64,000 nucleotides of DNA from the NCBI RefSeq assembly GCF_014839805.1, contig NC_051141.1:8688777-8752776 (forward strand). The letters are read 5' to 3'. Positions 49,901-61,900 of the stretch are shown here, piece after piece. This DNA comes from Manduca sexta (taxonomy: Eukaryota; Arthropoda; Insecta; Lepidoptera; Sphingidae). A model generated the notes under the pieces. That model searched no databases. It saw nothing but the letters and a program-made list of their open reading frames with translations, and had not been told where the DNA came from. Positions within the stretch are counted from its first letter, which is position 1. Each line of letters opens with the position of its first letter. The translations under genes were made by a program, and so were the position numbers.

Positions 49901-52900
49901 ATTGTGAAATTAATAACTAAGGTAATTGGGAATACCCAATTACCAGTTATTAATTGTAAATATACAATCATGTGTAATGCAATGGCGGGGTTTTTATTCA
50001 CCTTAGAAGGCCACGGGGACTAAAATTGGCCCGTCGCAGAAGGAAGCATCAAACACGAGAACATTTCAATTACATTATTTAAATATTAAATTTAAGTGGT
50101 TCTTTGCTATTGATGCAGTACCTTATCCCATTGTCATTTATGAAAATAAGAATAACGAACAAATAAAATAACAATAAGATGATATTTTTATTTATATTTT
50201 GATATTAAACTAAAAATAAACAAAAACAATTTATTCTTATTTTCTAACGTTGATTTTGAACAAATATGGACATAGGAATGGCTTCTATAAACCTATTCCA
50301 CTTATCATTATAATAATTAAGACATATTAAAGCCTATAGTTACCTTTCAGTCATCGACATAGTAAACATATTATAATTTATTTTTATAGTAACTTCAAAG
50401 AAAAATAATTAAATGATTGACCAACATTCATTTGATATGATTGTAAGGAATAGAAGGAGCACAAATCCAGCTAGCTTGTTGGATTTGTTTTATAATAAAT
50501 GTACTAATTCTAGTAATGTTTTCTTTATTCCCTACAACATTAACTCAATATTTGTCAATAAGTATTTTTTTCTTGTACTATCTGTACAACTCCACTGCAT
50601 TGGCTGCATTCTCGACAGGCACGAGGAGGACCTAAACAAAGAAATCATAACTTTAATTTCTTTAAATTATAAACACACTCATACTATCGTGTTATCATCA
50701 AAATTCCACTTACTTCGGTTACTTAAGTGTATAGAATAATTTGTAGAAATGTAATGTTGTTAGCTGGTCCACACTGCACGGTGCATTTTTTGATACTTAA
50801 TCTAAAAAAATTAAATACTTAAAACATAATTTTATACTCGAAGTACTAGATATAACTGGTAAATACTTATTATTTCTCGTTGTATAAACACATTTATCAA
50901 GCATCCTCAGAAAGTTTTCTTGTTTTAATTATGGCTTCCTCCGAATAAGTATTTATCGTCAGTGATTTTGCCTATGTTAAGTAATAATAGTATATATACA
51001 AACAATAATGAAAAAAATCTTATAAATAAAAGGTTTTAAAGTTTGAATTATCGAGCTGTCTACCAATTTATGAAACTTATGATGACTTGTCACAACGACT
51101 CCATAGAGAGTATTTGTTTGTTTATGAATTCAGCACTTATCATTCACTCCGAACCTCAGAACAATGACAAGCATAGAAGTAGCACTATAACATTTGAGTG
51201 TACTCTGTCTTAGACAGCAAGAAATTTAATTGTGTTGCGATCCCTTCTGACATCTTATCGATATCGATAGATGCTTTGTTTATCGGCTATGGTAAATTCA
51301 CAGACCTGCTAAAATAAACACTTTTCGGTCTGTCAACTACAAATCGTTGCAGATTGCTATTTTAGATAAAGGCTAAAAAAAGATATCAAAACCCCGATTT
51401 GGTATTCAAGTACTAAATGAAGTCTGGGTATATAAAAGCACTCATTAAGAAGCTGTTAAATTACAATAAACTATAGAACTACCGGCTTTCTTCGAACTAA
51501 ATTTTGTCCAATTTTCATTTGCTATTTACAGCAGTCATTCACACAAAAATGGTTTAGCATTTAGATTATTAAATTAAGAAAATGTTAGAAATTTCGGAAG
51601 GGATGGAAACCGCTGTAAGTAACAAAGAAGAAATCGGCCGGAATTTCGTCTAGGAGAAAGCCAGTACGCCTTCTGTTCTTTTCTGACTTTCTTAGGGATT
51701 AAAAGATTCCCAAGAAGTATGATTTGACAGAAGCTACTAAAATGGGACAGTAAAATTAAAACACAGTGGTATCATTCTTGTCACATATGTTTGATAACTT
51801 ATTTCAATGTTAATAAAACTTGGGCAAGTTGGAACATTTGACATTTCATTTGCTTTTTAATTCGGCATCATAAAGAGGACCAAAGGTAACCATTTGATTA
51901 ATGTAAAGTGTACGCAAGCCGACCTTAGCAACATAATATTTGTCTCGTTCTTTTCAACGGTTTTGGCCTATTTGAAAAAATAGGATAAGTATATGAGGGT
52001 AATTTAGATTCCTTCTATGCTTGTTCTTGTTCTGATCTCCGAACAACGAAATAAAAACATAAACTTAGTCTTTGGTTACGATAAACGATAAAGAATCCGA
52101 ACATTTGTTAGAGTAGGGTGTTTGCGACACATTCGGATCAATATTGTATCGTTTCCTATATATCGTTGTCGATTTTGGGAGTAAATGTCCTGTTCTTAAC
52201 GAGCATACGTCATAATATATCTTATCAAACTGTATAGTGCAGTTTCTTATATGTAACAATAATCATGTAAATTTTAATTCCAAAAAAGGAATATTTGATA
52301 TACCTTTAATAATATTTGATTAGTTAAGATTAAGAATCTTGATCTTAATCAACCACTTGTATGGCCTTAATACTCTTGAGGACTAGGTGTGGATCAGGGC
52401 GTCCCTAATAATTCACAAATCCATTCCGCATTTACTTGTAATAAATATTATTACATTTTCTCTTTTATCTTATTGAATTTTAATGACGAGACGATCGTGC
52501 CACACCCCTGAGATAGCAACCGATACAACCACTCATAAACAAAGCTTTGGATTACATAGTACCTACTCCTTTGCCTTCGTGATAATGAGACATAAGATGT
52601 TAATCTCATAATGCCCCTGGAATTACGCTGGCTACAACCTTGTAACCAGAACTCAGTTGTGCATGCACAATGTTGCTTGATGGTGGAAATAGACATTGCG
52701 CTTGTATCACTTCACCCACTCAACACCATTTGAATAGATGTAAATATTATTTGTGCACATTACGACAAATGTATGTCGCGTAATTTACATAAATACTTTA
52801 AAATTAAAATATTTGAACATTCGTATCAAAATTATGCCGCTTGTGCTATTCACGAAATAATGCATAAAAATACCCTTTAAACAAATTTAGAGGAACTTAA

Positions 52901-55900
52901 AGCAGAAAAAATAAATTACCCTAAACAAAGATTTTTCACGTATAATAAGGAATTCGTGTGAAGTAAATCGATGATTCAAACATTTACGCAAATAACAATA
53001 TGCAAATTTATATTTTATATGATTTTCAAGTTTATTTTAAACATGCTCTATCAGGTTAAGTTTCAGGGGACATTTTAGCTACTCCATAATTCCTAGTTTA
53101 ATATCTTTAAGTTATTTTAAAACTATCACTGCGATGTAGGTGAGCATACGGAAAAAAAAATAACTCCTATATAACGGACAGAATGTACCTACCATAACCT
53201 GTTTTAAGATGTCCATTACTTATCACTTCGTACACCGAAACCTATTTTTCTGGCTCCGAAAATTCGTGGTCTCCTGAAAAATGTGACCCTAAACCATTTT
53301 AGCCTTCGAACATTAACCTCTTCGATTATTGTATATTTGTAACGTTAAATGTATTTTTCTATATGCCATTTTGATGCTTTATTCCTTCCACTACCTTAGG
53401 ACCGCAGAACTTTTCGAAGCTTTTTTTTTACTTCAGAATATTTCGTGATATGTTTTTTTTTAGAATTCCTCTAATAATTAATCTTCCTATCCAAGCTAAT
53501 GCTTCGTTTTGGGGGGCTGCCTGTTAAGATTCGTGTACTCCTCATATCCCGTGACGTTTTTCGCAGTGATTAACCATAACACTACCCCCCCAAGGCAATT
53601 CTTGTGCGCTTGGTCTCCACACCAAATGCACGCCCATGCATGGGGGCACATTTGCCGCGACCCTAGACGCACAGCTCGTGCGTATGCCTCTTGGTTGCTA
53701 AATTCACATTGAGGTCTGTCTAAGGGTTCGTGAACATTTCCCTTCCCTTCCTTACAACCATCCTAGTAACTCCTCTTCCTTCCCCTTCTCTTCCTTCCCT
53801 CCATCCCCTCCCTTCTTCCTCCCGGGCCCTAAAACCGCCTAGCTGGAGGCTACCAAACCTCCAGTGATAGCGGTAGGGCCCACCAACTCATCAGGGGCTG
53901 CCATGGTTGCTAAGCCGGGGGATCGCCTGTACACCATTAGCGGGGTACCCCCGGCGATAAAAGCGGCAGTTCCCCCAAAAAAAAAAAAAACCATAACACT
54001 AACAATAAACATCATGGCGCGCGTGAACCATCGAAAGATGGCGCACGCGCGCAAAATAATTAAACAAAGCGTAAAAGTAATTTATTGCGATGTAACCAAA
54101 TTTCCCCTCCCCAAACTCCTTTCAAGAGACTCTGCGGTTGCTAAGCCGGGGTTTCGCCAGGACACCGTTAGCAGGGTGCTCCCGGTGATAACTGCAGTGT
54201 CTCTCAAAAACAAAAAAACCATAACATTAGGTCCCTCCGAGGCAATTTTTGTGCGCTCGGTCTCCACACCGAATACATGCCCATGCACGGGGAGATATTC
54301 GCCGCGACCCTGGGCATACAGTCCAATGTGTGTATCTTATGATTGTAACTAAACATTAAACATGAGAGCTCGCGAACATTTTTTGGGCTTCTCTTCTCCG
54401 TTCATCCTAGAAAGATTCCTTTTCATTCTCTCTTCCCTTCCTCAGATATCCCCTCCCAGCTTTCCTTCAGTGCCCTGCAGTCGTTAAGGTGGGGGATTCT
54501 ACTATCCCATTCGCAGGTTCACATAACTCCAGACGTGTTTATGGAATGGTCTGAGGAAATGTCAGGATTGGAAACTCGCTATTTGTGAGCCACCTAATTA
54601 AAAGTAAAATAATTGCAATTAAAGTTCAACTACCGACATTAAAGCTACCCCGAGATCCGCCGTTATTACTTCAATTTATTAAGTCATATTCACATAACAT
54701 GAGGGCAATGCCGCTGATCTAAATTTCCAAAAAAAGAATAACGAAGCAAAATTTTCTTACGATATGATTTCATTTTATTAGGACCAAAAAATGCGAATAA
54801 ACTACAGTTGATTAAATTAAATTACAATTTAAATTACAGAATTTAAAACTGAAAAAATCCATACTTTTTCCAGCTCCTGTTATATTGAAATAGATAGCAA
54901 ATACTTATATATTATAACGGATTGTAATATTATTTAGTATTTTTATTGCGTTCTTTTAATTTTGACCATGAGTGTTTAAATGAACAATATGAATTAAGTG
55001 AATTATGTTCTTTATGATTTTGAAACAATGGCGTTATTGGTTTTCAGTCTGGTCATAACTACGTCTCGCAGAATCAGTCACAACAACAACGGCCGCAGTA
55101 TCAGAACTACCAATACCGAGCGCCGCAACATAATTCAAGACCATCGACACATCCAAGGTAACATTCTAATTTAACTTGTTGATTTAATCCAAAAATTCAG
55201 TATTTGCTATATTACCCATCATTTACCGTAATATCATATCACAAAAAAAAAATATTTTGTACTTTTCGTATCCGTACCATCTATTATGCTCATATAACTG
55301 CTCTTAACGTCATTTAAAACTACTTGTTTTACTAAACAAAAACGTTGTATATCGGACATGGTCGTTCCGGCATGTCGCGTTATGCTATCAGCCGGTGTAG
55401 TAGAATAAATCCATTAAGTGGGTCAGTATAATTCTGACGACGCGACCGTGCGAGATGCATTGGCTCTCGTTGGTCTCAATTATGTTTGGAGGGCACTGTA
55501 CTTTCTATCATAACACGGTTAAAAAGCAAAAATTTAATGAATTGAAAAGGTTCCAAAAATGATGCTCTCACTCCAAGGAGCCAACCTCCAGCTGTGAAGC
55601 GATTTGCAAATTTCAGTCGAGGCAATCCAAACTAAGATTATGAATGCAAAAGTAACTGCTGCCTGTCACGCTTTCACGGCTGAATTACTGAACTTATTTT
55701 AATGACAGTACGATGTAAGATTAAACTCGTAAAAAAGGATTTTAAACGTTTTTACTTTTTAAATATCTGTCACAAACGGAAATCCACGCGGGCGGCGCTG
55801 TTGTGCTATTGCGTTGTGTTGCATACGGTGGATCGCGCATTATTTTCTTTCTATATCAGTATCATCCGCTTTGTCCCCGAAAGCTTGCTCATCGATGCAT

Positions 55901-58900
55901 TAATTATTTTACTGGAAGAAAGGTAAAAGGCACCTATTTGAACAGGAAATAGTAAAAAGAACAAGTAGGTTGGTTATCTTTTAAGTTGTGATTTTTACGA
56001 ATTAGACCATAACATAATAATTATGAGGATAAGATATGTATAATTTGCAGTCAAAACTCTTACCCGTCAAAAGTAATTTTACCTATAAAAAACAGGTAAA
56101 ACTAATTTTGGCTGAACAGGCTGGTCAAAAGTATTTTTGTCTGAAAATAATAGATTATAATTGTGCCTTTGATTACAAATTTGCAGTTAAAAATTTTAAT
56201 AACTGACGTTTTCAGTGGTCACGAATTTAAATCGCTAGATCAATGTTTTCTGTAGGTCGCGACCAATAAGGTGGGTTCAACAAGGTGGTGGTGGAGAGTC
56301 CAGATTTTGTTAGGTGGGTCGTGTTCCAGTCAAACTTTGGGGTCCACTGCGCTTGAGCATAAGTTGCTGAAGCCAAAATCATTTTATTTTTTTAGAATGT
56401 AAAGGAAGATATTTGTAGATGAAATGATGTTAAAGTAAATGGGATAGTTGCCTGTAATAATATAATTATTAATAATAAATACATGATTTAGTAAATATAA
56501 TAAATGTTTAAAAATATTTCCATTCTATATTTCATCGAAATAGGCTCAGTAGTTCAGCCGTGAAAGCGTACTAGACCGACAGATAGTTACTTTCAGATTT
56601 GTAATGGAGATATGAATTAATAAAATTCCCTTCCGTCTTCGGTAAACTTGATTACAAACGGTAAAATTATGCTCTCTGATTGTAATAAATTCACCATTTT
56701 CAATATTTTTGTTTATTATTTCGGTAATAAACCAAAAAATCCTACAGTAAAAATGCATGATAAGGAGTTTTATGCTTGACATAATATTAAATACCGTGCA
56801 ATCCAAATATATTACCGACTATTGAGAAAGACTGCATCCCTCGACGGTCGGCTGATCTACACTGCAGGATATTTATTGTGTACACTAGCTGCCCCCGGAA
56901 AGCGACTCGCCGGGACGAGCGGTAATATTTTCTTAATATTTTGTTAAGCAACATATAAATCGTAATGCATATTCGTTTTTATTATTTATAATCATGCTAT
57001 ACGAATTGCTGAAATATGTATTATTTTGTATAGCTTTTGATAAATTTTTTAGTCTCCTGTAAAGTCCTCAAAATGCACATTTCCGGTGTTGTTATATATG
57101 CGATCTTCTATATAAAATATATTTTACATATCTGCCGCTTTAAACTACTATAGAATTTTATGTTATTTATTACGTGGCGCATGAGCTGATGGTCTTTTCA
57201 ATATTTCGGTGATGTCTAGAGTGTAGAATAGTAAAAATTGCTTAAAAAGAGTGCAAGGCCGATCGTACTTTGGGACGCTTTATACATATATTACAAGACT
57301 GAGTTATCCTAATTCCGAATTCATACATTTAGTAAGATACTTCCGACTCTCGATGTACTTACTATAAGTAGTTCGCACAGAGTACATACGTTGTCGTGTG
57401 TTCACGCACGACTAGCCATGTTCCCTAACATAGAACTAGTTTTATTGACATGATTATAATCATATGAAACAAACAAGGTAGTATCGACAAATTTAACCTT
57501 TTACATAATATTATCTATGTATTAATTTTTCGCTAGTTTCATCTCCATAATATAACGCAAAAAGTATTACATGAGTCATAAAAGGTAATTACTGTGAATC
57601 GTAGGATAAGAAATTGTGTCCAAAGTACGCTCGGCGTAAAGGTGAACCCGTACTAATTTTGTGACTACGTGATGCAGTGAAACGACACGATGAGACCAAA
57701 ATAAATTGTGTGGATTTGGTATGTAACTGATTTCGCGAAAGCGGGGCGACGCGTAAACTAATTAAAGACAAAGTGTTGGTGCAGTTTCACCTTTACAATA
57801 AATAGTCCTGGATGCTTATGTATTCCTGAACCTGAAACCCATAATTTTCTTTGTTAATGAGTAAAATAAAATAAACCCATTGTAGCGGCGACTTGACCAA
57901 GCGGGAATTCAAATGGAATACATTTTGCGATCTATGTTACACTGGAGGATAATATTTTTATTTCATATATTCAGGCAACAGCAGCCTTTCATACCTGGGA
58001 CGGCGGCACCAACCGGACCAGTAATGTATCCATTAATGTTCCAACCGACACATGTGAGCCTGCAGACTTACCAGCAGCCAAGATCTGGCACACAGTAAGT
58101 AACTTGTATTTATAAAAAATATGTTTTGTAGTAAATAAGTATTTAAATGTGTACAATTTGGGATAAGATAAATGTGATCTTCCTAGACATTTTACGTTGG
58201 GAATAAGATGATCAACAAAGTTCTAATCGAGAACTATTTGAAAATATTCGCTCTTATCACGCGACGTCGCGGATACTGAACCAAACGTTGAACAAAACGC
58301 AAAATATCCGCATATACGAATTATTAATCCGGTTGTTTTATCGTTTGATTCTGGCTCACACCGGCCGCAGCTGCGACACACTTCCTTCGCAACTTCGATT
58401 CACAAAATAATTCCTATAGGTCAGCCCACTGGCTAGAAAAGGTGAAGACTCCGCGTTTCCTACATCAAACTAAAGCACCGAGGGGTCTTGTCGCTTTCAC
58501 AGATTTACTTGTCTCACGTTCGCACTTACATCTGAAACATGTCACTTTGCCACGAGCTATTTTTCTGTTTTCTTCTTTTTACATTGATGCTTTTCAGTGT
58601 ACAAAATCCGTGGGCGTTAAAACGTTAATAAAAAAATCCGTTTTTCTAAATATTCCCACTTTTACATAAACGTGTCATAGAATTATTCAATCACGGTGAA
58701 AATGTTTACTTTCTTCATACTAATTATGATATATTATAGTATGTTGAAACTTGAATCTATTTAGCACAAAAGATGCTTGTGTTGTCAGAAAATTATTATT
58801 TTTCATTAGAAAGGTCTTGTGCCATGATTTTTTTGTGAATAAAATAATAATGATATTATTGTAATATTCCCAACTTCAGGATACTAACGATGGAAATAGT

Positions 58901-61900
58901 TACAGAACTTATTATTAAAACCTAATCTTATATAAATCAAGTAATGGAAAAGTTTTTAAACTCATCCATTATGGGGTATTCCGACTAATGCTTTACTTTT
59001 GATATTAGTAGCGCCAAGTCTCTATTTCTCTAGTTTTACGGGTTAATTATTGAGTTTTGGTGTGTAATTCTACATTTTTTTTTCTTACTACAAATGAAGA
59101 AAAAAAATAGAAGCGTCATGGGACTTTAAAATTATTTTAAAGCAGTAACGTCACTAGTGACTCCGTGTCGCTTTATTGTGACAGGTTGAGAAATTAACAC
59201 ACGACTACCGCATTGGTTTCTCGATCAATGACAAACATAAATTTAGGAATCGCGTTTTTTTGGGATTTTCTAAGGGGTCACCAAACAATTTGGCTTACAC
59301 TCACGTATCCTCAAAGAATTTCGTCAAAACAATGACCATCGAGTCAGGCACCCCAGTCAATACAGATTATTCTTATACTCATATATAAAATACAATCCTT
59401 ATTGGAACCTATACATAGATAACATAGAAATTACATTATTTTTTAATATGTTATGACTTTTATTTGTGTAGTGTAATAAAAGTGCATTTATAATAAATGC
59501 ACTTTTATTATTTACAACATGTTTTTTCAAATTCCACTGTGCAATTTATTTGGAGCACAGTTCTATACGTATATAACTATGTACATAATATTAAAATATT
59601 TTGAGTTAAATAAAATCTATAATTTATTTTGTCACCAGATACCACTATCCTTACGTCAGTTACATTCAGAGTTACAATACTCCGCCCGGACCATCACCGC
59701 AATGTAAGTATTTTTTATCGATTAAATAATATCACCATTATGAATTTCGTTGAAATTTTAAAATGTTTATACATTTTAATTACAACCTAATGAAATATTT
59801 TCTGTTATAATATACAGGGTATAACACGATCGCCGGATCCACGGAAGCAGGTATTCGACAGGCTCAAATATAATTTGTAGTCCATTAAATGCGAATTGTG
59901 TGTGATTATTGGGTGGATGCATTTATTTTACATATTTCCAGTATTTTATTTAGCAAACATAATTATTATTCTCTAACGTAGTATAGACTGCCAAAATCAA
60001 CTAGTTAATTTTTTTGAGTTAGTGTTATTATTCTGACTTCCGCAAAGGAGTATGTTCACTGTGATATCCCGCTGCTAGTCGTATGAAATTTTGAGGGTTG
60101 AGTCACAATGTGGTGGAATAAAAATCATTCGTGGAAATTTGTTTTAAAGTCCTTTGAATTTCGAGATAAATATGTAATGAAAATTGTAATTATTGACTTC
60201 CATTGAAACTTTATAAATTTATATAACATGAACCACACAATATCGGGTAAGAAATGTAGGGCATTATATCGATAGTATTTGAGGTCTTTTATCGGCACGC
60301 TTTGATTGGTCCGTTGATCGTGTTACACTCTGTATAAATAATAAATATTGTTTCATCTTCTTTTATAATTAAGCGCTCAGCCTATCAGTATAGATTTGCT
60401 GACATTAGGGCTAATAAATGTAATACGGCCACATATCATATTATCATTCTCAGTTCTGCTGAGTGGGCGTTGCAAATATGAGGGCATAATATGTTATAAT
60501 TTAATTTGTTAAATATTTGTTGTATTTCTTGCGACTCACACGAACTAGTCGCTAAGACGTGTATTTTACCATGTGTGGGTTGTGTTTTTTTAGTTGGCAT
60601 ATCTGGTACAGATTTCATCATTGAAGTTGTCACAGTGCGTAATTCATCAATCAGTCATTTGTCAGGCAGGCGTTTTGGTCGTAAAACTGGATCAAATCAT
60701 CTGCAGGATGCTTACTTGTTAGGAGCAGGGCCATTGGGGTGTGGGCAGGTTCAATATGAGGATATGTGATCTGCCTTTTTTAAAAAATATACATTAATTG
60801 CGATTGTACTGTTTCTTGTTTACGAAAAGTATTCTAGTAAATTTCAAATTAAAAAAAAATTAAGTTCTTTTGTGTGTCATCTACTATTGTAACTTGTAGT
60901 ACTTGACTATCGCACTCTCCGAACTTCTGCGAATAATATTACGCATACTAATGCGTTATTATGAAAACATCGACGTTCTTCAGCGAGATTGTCGATATGT
61001 ACCTATCTAGTATTGTGAATACGACATGAGGTTCTAACACCGTGCATATACATATTTGGCACACAGTAGGGCTATATTTATCATTTTGAAACAAAATTAT
61101 ACTTTTATTTGAAATAAAAACCACAGCCAATTACATAAAAACTAAATTTCCACGTAAAATTGTTTTTCGCTCGAATAAATTTTAGCGGCACATGTACCAA
61201 CGGAGGCTTTCGAAATTTTGTGAAGGACCACGAAAAGGAAGGTTATAAAAAATCAGTTGTCATTTATCTGAAGCTTTATATCTTGTAGTCATTTATGGAT
61301 CCTTGTATTTTATAATTTAAAAAGAGATTCGCATTGACTATACGTTCTTCTTTTTATTTTTCTGTATACATTTGCATAGAATGTCTATCTGAATGCTTTG
61401 CCGAGGCATCGCTTTTATAGACATTCAAACTGGAAATGCATGTAGTAAGCTCTTAGGGCGTTTGTCCACCGCACTTTCATATACGAGTGTGCTGGGCAAT
61501 GCGGTAACATCGACTTCTGGAGATCGAAGCTCCTTCCAGATTCGTATTGATTTCGTCACTGGCTGAAATGCCACTAATACAAAGCTTGCCCCAACTTACC
61601 TACCGACAATAACAGCGTTCAGCTGTAGTGGATGTACGATCAAATTATCATGTCTTCGAACTCAATTAGAGAAAATCACAAAGCAGCGGTGGGCAAACGC
61701 TGACAATGATAACCGAATATTACTTAAACCCGTTCACACTTTATATAAATGAAGAGGCATTAATAATTGGCATGTGCATTATCATTTTATTTTCGATGTT
61801 ATTATTATAATAATGCATGTTTTTGTGGCATGTTTATTTAATAAAAAAAATATATATTTGCTATAATTCGTTACGCAATTAATGAGCTGTATTTGGTTAG

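Noticed and set aside
53864..54352. 162-codon plus-strand frame with internal repetition
   Set aside because: Caused by the direct repeats at 53.5-54.36 kb, and includes translated A-runs (KKKKK).
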